Part shown: positions 1-11,317 of the stretch, one piece after another
Layout of the letters: each line of letters opens with the position of its first letter
Position numbering within the stretch: position 1 is the stretch's first letter
Source: Klebsormidium nitens
Taxonomy: Eukaryota; Streptophyta; Klebsormidiophyceae; Klebsormidiales; Klebsormidiaceae
Length of the DNA stretch: 64,000 nt
Direction of reading: 5' to 3'
Assembly: GCA_000708835.1 (NCBI GenBank)
Contig: DF236989.1
Location: forward strand, 237,285 to 301,284
Notes under the pieces: generated by a model
The model's database searches: none
Told to the model about the DNA's origin: nothing
The model's input: only the letters and a program-made list of their open reading frames with translations
Made by a program: the position numbers and the translations under genes

Positions 1-676
1 GCTACTGAAACCCTTAGTCAACTTAAGAAACCCCTCTCTCCGGACGTCTTTGGAATCAACATCTATATCCTTCAAAATTGATTCCAACGCATCAGATTTG
101 AAGATGTTGTTCCATCCGCTTTGCGGCTAGCTTAGGGACAGGACCAATTGAGGGTTTACAGGGTTAAAGAGCGTCGAGATCTGAACAGGGTCGTGAGTTA
201 AAGCTTTGTAATGGAGCGCGAGGTCACGCACGAACAGGTCAGGTTTCGAATGCTCTTAAAGAGGAGCGTGCGTCAAAGCGATACCGATTGAGTTTCAGCC
301 CTGAATGCTAGATTAAGGTCTCAGACCGTTAACTTTGTCAAGAGATCAATGTTGATCTCTTCGAGGCTATTGATTAAGGTGAGAGTGCACCGCTACTAGG
401 TTTGACGCAAACCGTGGTAGATACTTCGGCGTTGTGCGAAACGCTTTGATACAAGCGCAAAACGACGCAGGACCAGGCAAGGGTTTAGGGGTTGTTAGAG
501 CATCAGAGGAGCTCAGAATTGTGCGAGAAGCTTTGCGACACAGCACAACGACAAGATCGGGGATTAGAGTATTTTCAGGCGCCCATTATCAGTCGAGTTT
601 GCCAGCTAGACAGATTGTAATGATGATCTGGCTTCAAAGAGGCTTTTCTTAAGCATCAACTCCATTTTTCGACCAG
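1..676. other. gene-free or intronic left edge
   Basis: No supported coding sequence. The stretch is less GC-rich than the exon that follows it and contains many in-frame stops. It may be the last intron of the coiled-coil gene whose exon starts near 677, because a pyrimidine-rich tract and an AG end at 676. Nothing else is recognised. Confidence 0.4.
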
Positions 677-1750
677 GAGCGAATGCGCGCCGCGTTCGAA
701 GCCGAGCAGGCCAAAGCGCGTGCTAAGGCGACGCAATTCGAAGCCGCGGCCGCTACTGCGGCCGCGCCCGCCGGCAAGGCGGCCAAGGGTAGGCCCCGCG
801 GCGGACAGGTGGTTGAGATTTCCGGTGACGATATCAAGTCTAAGGGTCTTGACAAGGCCTTTGAGGAGCCGGCCGCGGCAGCGCCGCCGGCCGCGCCATC
901 GCCGCGACGGCGACCGGGGCGAGACCATAAAACGTCTGCGGACGAGGGTCTGGACGCGGCCGCGAGCGGAACGGAATCGTTTTCGAACGCCTTGACGGAC
1001 AGAAGAGACGAAGTAGAGAAGGAGAGCTTTGGCAGACATCAAAGTGGGCCAGATTTAGGTCCGTTCAGAGGGCACTTGTACGATCCCCCAGTCAGCAAGT
1101 CGCCCCTCGGCAGACGAGCCGCACTTGGTAGAGTCGCGGAAGAGGACTCGCCGGACCGCCACGTGGGCGGCGGACCGGGGCGCCACGTGGCCGACGGCCA
1201 TTCACCGGGAGGAGGCTTCTCGGAGATGGAAAAGTTCCAGATGCAGATGCGGCAGGAGCAAATGGAAATGATGCTCAGACTCGAACGGCAAGAGAGAGAG
1301 CTAGGCGATCTGCGCGCGGCCGCGCTGAGCTCGCAGGCTGAGGCACGTGCCGCGGTGTCGGAGCTCGAGAAGGTGCGATACGCTATGCGGCTCGGGGCCT
1401 CCCCCCTGGCGCGGAGCACAGACTCCGGGAAGCTGAGCTTAGAGTCGCCGGTGGGGCGGCTTGAGCTGGCGTTACTGCCCATCAACAGCAGCTTCGATTT
1501 CGGGGGGGTAGACGTCGCGGCTTCGATGCACTCGGAAAGCATGATGATCTACCCCCCAAACGCGAAGCTCGCGGGAGGCAGCCGGTTGCCTACCAGGAGC
1601 GGCCGGGGGGGGCTTCTACAGGGGGGAGAAGGGGAGGCGACGTATGACCCGATCGCGCTCGCGAGCGCGCGGCCGTTGTCGTCACTGCCCGGGGGACGGG
1701 CGATGCAGAATAGGCCGCCGTCCGCTCGGATTGCTGAGTCGAGCTCGTGA
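677..1750 (+). CDS. 3' exon of an unrecognised coiled-coil protein (partial)
   Basis: An open frame of about 358 codons ends in TGA at 1748-1750. The first Met is at 683, but a splice acceptor (pyrimidine tract then CAG) ends at 676 in a compatible frame, so this is probably the last exon of a gene starting left of the window. The product begins with an Ala/Glu/Lys-rich helix and has Ala/Pro-rich and Arg-rich disordered stretches. Around residues 180-235 it carries a Met/Gln/Glu-rich predicted coiled coil (EMEKFQMQMRQEQMEMMLRL and following heptads). The tail is Gly/Ser/Arg-rich. No catalytic domain or family is recognised. High GC and codon-like composition support coding, but function and 5' extent are unknown. 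Confidence 0.5.
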   Translation, partial: ERMRAAFEAEQAKARAKATQFEAAAATAAAPAGKAAKGRPRGGQVVEISGDDIKSKGLDKAFEEPAAAAPPAAPSPRRRPGRDHKTSADEGLDAAASGTESFSNALTDRRDEVEKESFGRHQSGPDLGPFRGHLYDPPVSKSPLGRRAALGRVAEEDSPDRHVGGGPGRHVADGHSPGGGFSEMEKFQMQMRQEQMEMMLRLERQERELGDLRAAALSSQAEARAAVSELEKVRYAMRLGASPLARSTDSGKLSLESPVGRLELALLPINSSFDFGGVDVAASMHSESMMIYPPNAKLAGGSRLPTRSGRGGLLQGGEGEATYDPIALASARPLSSLPGGRAMQNRPPSARIAESSS

Positions 1751-2611
1751 ATACCGTCGGATCTCTAAGCCCCTAGTTGTAGGACTCCTTCGCATGATGC
1801 AGCATGGTAAGCGAAAGCTTTGGAGAGGGTCTGCCGTTCCATCATACAACGTGGACGTTCGCTGTCGGGCGGCTGCTCTGATAGGCACGGCTTGTCAAAC
1901 GCTTTTGTTCTCGGCACGTTCGACCTCGTGAACAAATCGCTTTATGAAACTTGCTCCAGGACACAGATTTTCAAACGCTTACAGTTCGGTTTCATTGATG
2001 TCAATCGAATGGGTGGATGCGTCTTTCGAGCGCTTGAATGGGTGTAACTTGTCAGCAGACACTTTTGCGATGCCCCTGCAAAACTGATGTTACTGAGTCG
2101 CCAGCCGACAGCACCCATTCATGCAATCATGCGATTCGTACACGCACATTCAACAGCACGAAGTCAACATGTATGTTTCTCCACTGGCCGAAGTAACAAC
2201 CTTTCTGTGGTCTGATTCATACCAAGCATTCCCTGTGATTGGCAACCATATGCATAGACCTCAAAGCCATCATGTTAAGAGAAGTTCTTCTCTCGCTTGC
2301 AAAAGCGTTCAGACAATCACTTCGAGGTAAAAAGTTGGTTTCGACAGATATTGTTGACCAGAACACTTGAAACAGGACATTCGCCCAACATCCTTACCCC
2401 TTATGATACAATTTCGACGTCAAAGATTATTCTTCCCAACATTCTTCTCATTATTCAATCAGATGTGCAAACAAATATAGCATAGTCAAACACTGACACT
2501 GCACCTCGATTAAAGTTTCAAATTGAACCTGACCTGTCTTGTTCGACACATTTTCCCCCACAACTTTCCGACACTCGTTACCGCCACTTCCCAAAAGCAA
2601 CATGATGGAGA
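1751..2611. other. convergent 3' intergenic region
   Basis: Lies between the stop of the coiled-coil gene (+) and the stop of the malectin gene (-). It is AT-richer than the exons and should hold both 3' UTRs. No RNA gene, repeat or ORF with recognisable similarity is seen. Confidence 0.6.
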
Positions 2612-5600
2612 TTAAGCGGGTGCGGGCGCTGCGGACGCTGCCGAACCGCCCGCTGAAACCGGGCTAGACGCACCAGACCCGGTTGAAGGAGGCGGGGCGA
2701 GGGCACTCGGTTGGCCACTTGGTCGTGCACCGAGCGGCGCTTGTGCGTTGAAACTCAAAGACTCGACGGGGCCGTATACGAAGATGCCTTTGACACTGGG
2801 CGCATCCCGGCCGGTCGAGACGGCCTCGAACTGGATCGACATCATGTTGGTGTCGCATTGGACCGCCTGCAAAGAGAAGGAATATTATGTCGAAAGCGGA
2901 GACCTCGCGAACGAGGAGATTGATAGCAGACACGAAAATTCGAACTTCAATCCTTTCATTTAAGTTTGAGTACTTTTGAGATTGATGAAGAATTGGGTAA
3001 AGACGGGATGCAAAGGTGTCATGTAAGATACAAACTGAGAAAATGACCTGCCTAATAGTAAACTCCTCCTAGGTTGGGTAAGAAAGCGCTGCCTATTTAC
3101 ACCCGCCTGCGCCTTTGGGAGTGACAGACAAAACAGCCATCCTCAATGCATTGTCAAGCCGCCGCTCCCCGGTTTCGTCGACTGACAAGCAGTAACCACA
3201 GTATGCCAAGAAGTGAGGCACTTCAAAAGAATTTACTGTAGCTTCATAATCCAGAACCGGAAACCAACAGCTCTTGGGTTTATAAGAGCGGCACAAACGT
3301 ACCTTTCCCTGTGATGGATCCGCTGCGAACTTGGCGTCCCCCGCCAGCGCGAACGGATCGATGGGCCCTATCGCGTCCGAGTTGTCGCCGTTGAAGTGCA
3401 CGTAGAACAGGCGCAGACCGGGCTTGTTCACATCAACGGTCGGGCTGCTGGGGCCGAGCGAGATCTCGGCGAAGTAGGCGGTTGCGTAGTAGATGCCGGG
3501 GGTGGGCAGCTGGATGCTGCAGGATAAGTAAAGAAAAATGAGAAAATACGTCATACAAAAGTGACCACGTGCTGAGTTTACGGAAGGTAAAGGCATCGGT
3601 AGTGATAGAGGTCGAGATGTGGCGGGAAGAAAGGTGTTTTTGGAGAACAGGCGTCGCGTAGAAGATGCCGAGGCTGGGAAGTAGGGGGGTTTGGCGGGCG
3701 GTTGCAATGAAGTTCAAAAAGCTGAGGTGGACAATTTGAGGCGAATAGACTCGGACCAATGGCTTGAAGTGAAGAGAGGATAATGACTCTGCGGTTGGGG
3801 AACTCCACTGTTTTTCAAGATAACGTCTCCTCGCTTTTTTAGATCATCACTTCGATTAGGGTGCTATTTTCGTCTCCTCTCTACTTCAGCAGTCCATAGT
3901 CGATGGTAGGCATAGCACCCGATAGACTTATTACGCACTGCAGGCTTTTCTTCACCTCCAAAAAGCAAGCACTGCAGCTACGGAGACTCACTAGTAGGCG
4001 TTGTATCCGATGAACTCGCTCTGGAAGATGGTGGGGTCGGACGTGTCAAAGATTCCGTTGGGGGTGTCGTACTGGTAGCCGCCCGTGGGGCCCTTGATGT
4101 TGGTCCTGCGCGAAAGGGAGCGAAAGTTTCCGTTTACGACTCACTGAGAAAGAGGGCAAGACAAACGAATAGTGGGTACTGCGATCGTTGAAAACAAAGG
4201 GGCAGAAGAAGGCGTCAAGAGCATTTTCTGAGCAGAAACCTCTAGCAGACTTACACCGCTGTATACCAAAGTTGCTCCAAAATACTTTAACGAGGAACTG
4301 AGGTTCTAAGGTCAGAACATTGCGCTCTTAGCACTAGCGAGGGACTTGGTCGACAACGAGCTCGATCTACCAAGGAAACTCTGCAAACCTTGTTTCTGAG
4401 AGCTCGTGAACTTGCTTTCGTGACTTTGAAGATTTTGACACGAGACACTCTTGAAGTTTGAGCCCCTATCCCAGACAGGCAGGTCCGGCAGCTCCCACAA
4501 ACTATGGAACAGTCAGCCTCTTCAATATCACCTGCTTCCGCTTTCTCTCCTTCCTTTTCTGGATGCACAGAACGCGCAAAAAAACTTGATGGCGCACAAA
4601 AAACATGAGAAGCTGCCTGGAATCAACTCCGATCAAAGAAAATTCAGTGGGGCTTACCCAACCAAGATAGTAAAATACTCGCTGCTGCCAGTTCCCAGAA
4701 ATATATGTCACGGAGGTCTCTCACCTGCACCAGGTCCGACCGGGCGGCATGATGCCAGCCTGCGTCACGGGCGTCAGGCTGCTGACGCCATCGCTGCACC
4801 GGGACGAGTTGTTGGAGTCGTCCTCAAAAACCACTCCGCAGCTGGACACGTAACGAGGCCCGGCGGAGTTGATGGCGACGCTGAAGGCGAATGGCGGCGA
4901 CCAGAGCGGGCAGGGACCGGTGCAGTTGAGGCCCTGTCAGGAAAAGTGTTGGTGACTGAAGAGGGTTAGAAGTGGATTACCTTCAGAGGCTTCGATTCTG
5001 GAAGCTTTGGATTGGAAGCTACGTTGAAATGGGAAGGGCGGCGCCTAGTGGGGGCAGGGACCGGTGCATTTGAGGCCCTGTCGGGAGGGAAAACACCTCG
5101 CAGTCCCTACCTCTGGACACACGTCAACAAAGAGGTTTCGGGTAACATCAGCAAACAACTTTCTTGGTTAGCAGTAACCCTACCTGAGGTGGCGCCCCAT
5201 TGGCGGGGCAGCTCGGATTTGCGGTCGCCGCCCCCGCGAACGTGGGCACCGGTGAAATCGGGGCCTGCGGAGCGTCTGCCGGAGTGTAGGCGAATGCAAA
5301 CAGTGGATTCGGTGGGGGGGGTCCGACTGGCCCGGGTGGAGGGGGGGGTCCGCGAGGCGCGGGGGCAAGGCGCGACGACTGAGAACCGGGGGCCGGGGCT
5401 GGAGACCTGCACGGTCGAGATCAGAAATAGCAAGCTCGCATCTAACCCCGGAACTAACCCCAAACATAACCTGTTCCGCACCTGTACCCACCCTGAGACT
5501 GGAACTAACCGCACCCAGTGTGCTCAGCTTGCAAATCCTGCCCCTTACTATTCCTGGTATTGACACTCACCTATGGACTGTGCGCGGAGCAGGGGCAGGG

Positions 5601-8600
5601 GTAAAAGTGGTACTCGGGGTTGCCATTCCCGGTTGAATGAATAGGGCGCTGACGAAAGGGGGCAAAAGTGTGTTGATGTAGTTAGTGCCCCCCAGCGTGA
5701 AGTTGCTGAGCGTGAAGTTTTGGAGGGTCGAGAGGTCGGAGCCTTGGAAGCGAATGAGCAGAAAATCGGAGGTGACATTGACGGGCGCCTGCAGAAGAAT
5801 GGGCGTTGTGTTTCATTTTTGGAGGATAGAAGCTGCAGAACAGAAAGTTCAAAAAGAAGGCTCCTTTGGGCGAGCAGGAGAACAAGAAGATTTCAAGGTT
5901 TCGGGATGAATAAGAAACTAGGTTTGAACTATAGCGCGGAAGGTTTTGCAAACTTCCAGAGAGACAAACTTGAGAAGTATTGGGGCGGATCCTCAGAGCT
6001 TCTGTGCTGGAGAGGCTAAAAGTCGAAATTGGTCTTTCTGAAGGATGCACGTTACAAAAGACGTCATTCTGACTCATTTCCAGAGGATCGTGTTCGCAAA
6101 GGGGGTCACAAGCGACTACCTACCTGGTAGATGAAGACGCTGATGTTTTCGCCAGTTCGAGCGAAAACGTCCAGGTTTGACAGGATCTTCGTGTTTTGAA
6201 GAAAGACGTCGAAGACGCGTTGTCCTGGGCCTGCAAACCGGGTTGTGACTCAGGATTGTGGTGAGATTCGTTCAGCAAGGAAGAAGGGTTAAACGTCAAC
6301 CGCATACGGTCCGCAGCACAAAAGAGCAGTGCTTCTACGTTTGGAGAGAGATGGCTAACAAACTTCCGCAAGAATAGCCTTATGTAGCGAGTGTTTGTTG
6401 ACGTGCAGCGCGATCAAAACAAAGCTCGTCAAGCTTTCATCTTAACGAAGACCCTTCATGCAGAAAGTGTTTGCCCAGAACGTGCCCGGCGTGAAGTGAA
6501 ACCAAATTCAAGATAAGAACGCGTAACTGATGCAAGGAAGGCCACAGTGCAAGTCTCGGGGACTGGCACGTGCAGCTTGAGATGTTTCACGTGCAGCTTG
6601 AGATGTTTCACGTGCAGATTGAGCTGTTTCCTTGCCTCTTCCTAACGAAAAAGGTATGCTACAAGGCTTCCTTGTACCGCATCTGTGTCGTGCGTCGACA
6701 TAAAAGAGCAAGTGGAGAACGACGGCCCTCTTTCTTCCAGACGCTCACCTGTCGCATTCAGGTCGGCGAAGTGCAGGTCGACGAGGTACGTCCCGTTGGC
6801 CACAGAGAACTTGTACGAGAAGTTGCCCTGGCGCACGGTGGAGTAGAGGAAGTCGTCGTTGTCAGCGTTGTACGGAAGGAAGACCTGATACGGGTTGGTC
6901 AGCAACGCCACTCCTGCAGTGGAGATGAGAAGCAATTCAAGCGACATGGACAACTTTAAAAGTGGGTCCAAATTGGACATGAAGGAAGCCTTCAAGAGTG
7001 CGATTATGGCGGTCAGGAATTCGCAGCGGTTCTTAAACGGAACCAAGGTGTGGTACGGAATGAAGCCAGAGCATTCAATGGCTACCCGTCCGAGGACTTC
7101 AGGGTGTTGAACGTGCAGTGGTGAAGAGAACCGATGATCGTCGTGCATTAAAAGCAAGGGAGGGTTGAGCGGAGACCGGATGCATGGGTTGACGAGTAAC
7201 GAGAGGAGCAGGCAAGAAGTCAACGCATTGGCTGTTCTGCGCATGCTCACCTCCCGAATAGTTCTGATCTGCATTGAAAATTACCCCGTTCCCGCTGATG
7301 ACGTCAATCGCAGATCCGCAATCTACGGCGAGCGTGAGCTTCGTCGTGCTGACAAGGGGCGCAACGCGGATCGCCGAGACGGTGGCGTTCGTTCCGTTTA
7401 ACCCGGCAAAATCGATGCGGAGCAGACCATTCGATACGGAAGCTGCTGTCGATAGGCTATAGGGTGCGGGTGTATATACGTCTGCGGGACTGGGGGCAGG
7501 AGCCGAGGCTGGCGAGAGGGTATATGTCGAGTTGGCAATGATGTCGATGGCTGGGAACGCTTTCACGCCCTGCATCAGGAGAAACAGAAGAAAGCAGGTT
7601 CAGGCAAGGTTTGGTAGCCGTTAACGCAGGGGCAGAGCAAGATTCCCACAGGGGTCAAAGCAGGATTTGCTGCAGGGTGTAACGGCAGATTTCTATTCAG
7701 CAAAAGTGCGCCAACAGGCAAGTTGCGGTATTGAAGGAGTAGCTAAAACCGCACCTGATCTGGCAGTGGCGAAGTTAGGATCCGATCAGAAGCGAGATGA
7801 CAAGGTGGAGCGAAAGCAGATGATAGAGCTTGTAGCGCAGGTGAATTCCGAGAGCTGTAACCTTTTTGTATCCTTGGATCAAATCGACACGTTCGGTTAG
7901 CAAACCCCACTCTGTGGAAAGGCTGACCGTCGGCTAACTGGATGTTCCGTCGAACAAGTGGATGTTGTAGCCAGAAATGAATCTCAAAGCCATAGATATG
8001 CGTACCTGGACGGCCACTGTGAAAACCCGTTGGCCAGCCCTGCTGTAGTTGTCCTCCACAAAGTCGAGCTCGATCTGGTAGCTTCCCAGCGGCAGATTGA
8101 AGTAGTAGGAGAAGGATGCGCCGGTCCGAGCGTAGGCGTAGATCGAAGGTTCGCGGCTTTGGGAGATCGAAGAGGGGGCCGGAGAGAGCAGATTCGTGAA
8201 GGTCGAAGTCGCTGTAAAAAAGGCGAAGGAGAGCGTGATGTTTTCTGACTTTCGGTTTCAAAGACGATATGGAGAAGAGCGTGTGTAACAAGAATAGCTT
8301 AAATGCGAGAAGCTGAGAGTTGCAAATCTCAGAAGCAAAAGTATGGGTCTAAAGAACTTTGGTCTTGATTCCTCTGGAACTATCAAAATCAAGAGATATA
8401 AGAGATGTATGACAGAGGCAAGCAAAGACAGGATGACCTACATCCCCCCACGTAGAAGGAGTCGGCAGAATACTTGGTGCCATCAGCTGCGGTATAGGAG
8501 GCGCTCGACCCTGCGTTGATGTTGTAAGAAGATGGAGGTGCGGGGAAGGGGACGTGCTCAGTGTTACTGGAGTATACGTGGATGGCGTTCACCTTCGCCT

Positions 8601-10484
8601 CCCCGTCATTCAGGTTTGAAGACACCGTTTGGAAGGCGATGCTGCAGAGGGTGGTGTACACTTTACTTAAGATGGATTCAGGAAACAAGAAAAGAGAAGC
8701 ACTTAAACTCACTGGCTCTCTGGATTCTGTGCACCGTCGGTGCCTTGGGACCAGAGAGGGTCCTTCAAATGATAAAGGTCTGTCAACCTCGACAGTGCGA
8801 GACAGACTCGGCAATGTGAGAAGGCAGGCCAAGGTGAACCAGAAAGAAGAAGCTATCCTTCTGCCGTCCGGATGTCGCCGATTGCCATTGCAGTGTGCCA
8901 CTGAAAAGCATAAAGTACAAGACTAGCTGATGGGTAGGTATCGTTTTCAGAGCTTTGAGGTTCCTGATTGGGTTCTGCGGATCTTGAAGTTGTCAGCAAA
9001 TTTTTGTGTCGCTTTTACCACCAGGGTCATCTCAGCTCAGATTGGTGCTGATCAGTTCTGCATGTACACAAGGCTGTCGTGCTTACCGCTTTCATTAGCT
9101 GAAGGCGCTGTCGAGATCCAAATTACACGGACAGAACCAAGCCCCTTCACATTATCAGATGCGTAGGAGTCTTTTTAGTTGGACTTAGTGACAAGGCTCC
9201 AAGAGCAGATGAGGAAGCCAGCTACACGCACCTTAGGAGGCCGTTTGACACCACTGCTGGCTGTGTGATGATAAGGCTCTGATTCATCCCCACTCTTGCA
9301 AAGATGTCCAAGTCTGCGACTGCAATCTGTCCCTGGATGAGTATGCTGAACACGCGTGCTCCAGGCTGGTCGAATTGAGTCTCAGCAAAGAAGAGCTCGA
9401 CGCTGTAGCTGCCGTTGGGAACGTTCAGTTCATACCTGCAAAAGAGGTAGTATGCTTTTCAAAGTTTTGGTAGGAGCATCTTGTCCTCATAGTAATCAAC
9501 ACCCAGAATTGATTACTGCGCTGTGGTCCGAGAGCAGTGGTCCAGTTTTTGGAATAATATTTTGACTGTTATATTTTTCCGAGGACAACTTCCAGGATCC
9601 TAGGACAGCATCAATCAGTGAGGATACTTGCTCTTTTGGCAGGTTTGCAGATCCCTTAGTCCACCTTCTCCTGTGGAGCCTCCAATTAGTCAAACTGAAA
9701 CCCTTAAGCTGTGGTTTTTGGGGGATTCTACCAACAGGTAGTCAACGAACATGGACAAAACTGAGAAGCTGGACACTTTATTGATTGGCTTCCTGGGCGC
9801 CTTCAGACAAACCACTGGGTACTGCCTGACTTAGAGTACCAGAGGGAGCCTGTCACTGGATTACAAGATTGATCTTCAAGGACCACAGGACGTTGTGTTG
9901 GCACCGATGTAAATTATTCTCCCTATCTTCTTGCCAAGTAGGTTTACTCTTCTTCTGTCAGGGGCTACACTCTTCATTGTTGCATAAGATACTCTCACTC
10001 AATCACTCACGCCTCATCGCTTAAATATCATATTTGAGCGAACGTTGGGGAGAAACTTGCCCCATATTCAAAAGAGAACTTACTGGAAATCAAGACCATA
10101 TCTCTCCGTCAGGTACAGAGATCCGTCTGGCACATTCAGTGGTGGGGCGAAGCCAAGGTATTGCCTGGGTTTAGTGCTTGTTCCGAAGTAGTACTTGTCA
10201 GCTTGGAAAACCACTGGTCCTGAAACCGAACCTGTCGAAACATGTGAGTTGTTTGGCTGGTAGAATGGCCCAGAGCCATATGTGACTCCTCCATAGTAGC
10301 TGGGAATGCTGGCACTCGCTGGAGTGAGACCTCCGCAGTTGATGGCCAAGTACGAGGGTGCTCCAGAGCTACTACTTTGTGCAGGCGCACTGGCGGATCC
10401 TGTTGTTTGACACTGGACGTTCTTGGCAAAGAACACGAGAATGGCCAGCATGCACCACCTCGGAAAGCCACCAGACCGTCCCAT
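2612..10484 (-). CDS. secreted protein with four malectin-like domains
   Basis: Model, minus strand: 10484-10084, 9435-9232, 8641-8442, 8211-8006, 7569-7251, 6913-6749, 6230-6124, 5788-5571, 5406-5184, 4933-4725, 4105-3992, 3516-3303, 2866-2612. All introns are GT-AG and the sum is 2835 nt, giving 944 aa. The chosen Met is followed by a signal peptide (MLAILVFFAKNVQC). Malectin-like domains lie at about 44-232, 244-408, 416-570 and 695-895. They show motifs such as LAINCGG, GSYSVELFFAET, GQRVFDVFLQ and GIYYATAYFAEI. A Pro/Ala-rich hinge (about 585-680) precedes domain 4, and the Ser/Ala/Pro-rich tail has no membrane segment or kinase. Malectin domains bind carbohydrate, so an apoplastic or wall role is inferred. 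A longer N-terminus (Met codon at 10688) is possible but would bury the signal peptide. It shares a divergent promoter region with the DHHC gene. Confidence 0.85.
3646..3700 (-). repeat. intronic echo of malectin exon 12 start
   Basis: Inside the intron upstream of exon 12, this stretch resembles 3476-3530, the start of exon 12. One minus-strand frame reads LPSLGIFYAT against LPTPGIYYAT in the real exon. The copy is diverged and not followed by an open, spliceable exon, so I treat it as a decayed local duplication. Confidence 0.55.
5048..5084 (-). repeat. intronic echo of malectin exon 10 start
   Basis: Near-copy of 4903-4940, which is the acceptor and first codons of exon 10. Both read, on the minus strand, an AG followed by codons for GL(N/K)CTGPCP. 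The echo lies about 145 bp into the upstream intron and soon degenerates. It retains an AG and could act as a cryptic acceptor. Confidence 0.7.
6567..6629. repeat. 21-bp tandem repeat, three copies
   Basis: Three head-to-tail 21-bp units beginning CACGTGCAG, the third with two substitutions. The array lies in the intron between malectin exons 6 and 7. Each unit contains a CACGTG E-box/G-box core, but there is no evidence of regulatory use. Confidence 0.85.
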
Positions 10485-11317
10485 TGTGCAGCAGTGATGA
10501 ATTTGATGCTGCTCTTCAGCTGATTTAGAGACAGCAACAGCTCTCCAGATGATGCTGACCACTACTAGTCCTTTGAAACTGAGAAAGTGGATTGCTCTGC
10601 TGGCAAAGACGCTGGCATTGGGAGTCGCGAAAGCACCACAGTTGGCCACTGTTTTGAAAAGGTAAAATGTGAAAGAAGCGCGAAACACGATCGAGGTGTG
10701 TTGACTTCAGTTGTTCTGCATGGTCGTCTGCAGGACGCATTTGCTGATTTTATGAGCTCTTGGTTCAGTGCCCCTCTGTACAACACCTTAGGTAGTGAGC
10801 ACTACTTCAGGTATGCCGACCTTGTACAGCTGATCGACGTTCGAACGTGCTCTCGCGGCCGCAGCTCGTGCCGCGGTGCATATGCACAAACTGGGTACCG
10901 GGCCGGTGCAAGATTGATCGACAGCAGGTACCCACCCGGTGCCTTTTGTTCAATTGAAATCTGCTCGAAACCGTACACGTGGCACCGATTCGAGGGACAC
11001 ATAGGACTGCAGAACTCTGCTCATAAGCAGATGCAAATTGGCATCGGGACAACGGACCAGCTGAAAGGTGGCCGCGTTTTCCATTCTCTAGGTTGCGATG
11101 ATGGAGCAAATGGTCAAGCACTTGAGATATACGCCGACAACGTTTAGGTGTGTGGCCGGGGGAAATGTCGATGCAGCCTGGGACCAGCCTGCCGTTTCTT
11201 TCCCGGGGCTTCAGCAGAGCTTGCAGACTGTACAAGACCATAAACCGGACTCGGTCGCAAGTTGACTCGCAACCACAAACACCTTCAAGTTTCGAACAGG
11301 AAGGGCCAGCTCTGAAA
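10485..11317. promoter_or_regulatory. divergent promoter region, malectin and DHHC genes
   Basis: About 830 bp separate the two start codons, which point away from each other. The region must hold both 5' UTRs and core promoters unless the genes have untranslated first exons. Open frames crossing it on both strands look like chance frames. No convincing TATA box or operator is identified. Confidence 0.55.

Noticed and set aside
10587-11147. 186-codon plus-strand ORF across the malectin/DHHC promoter region
   Set aside because: Composition is not protein-like, no domain or motif is recognisable, and it overlaps the malectin start region in antisense.
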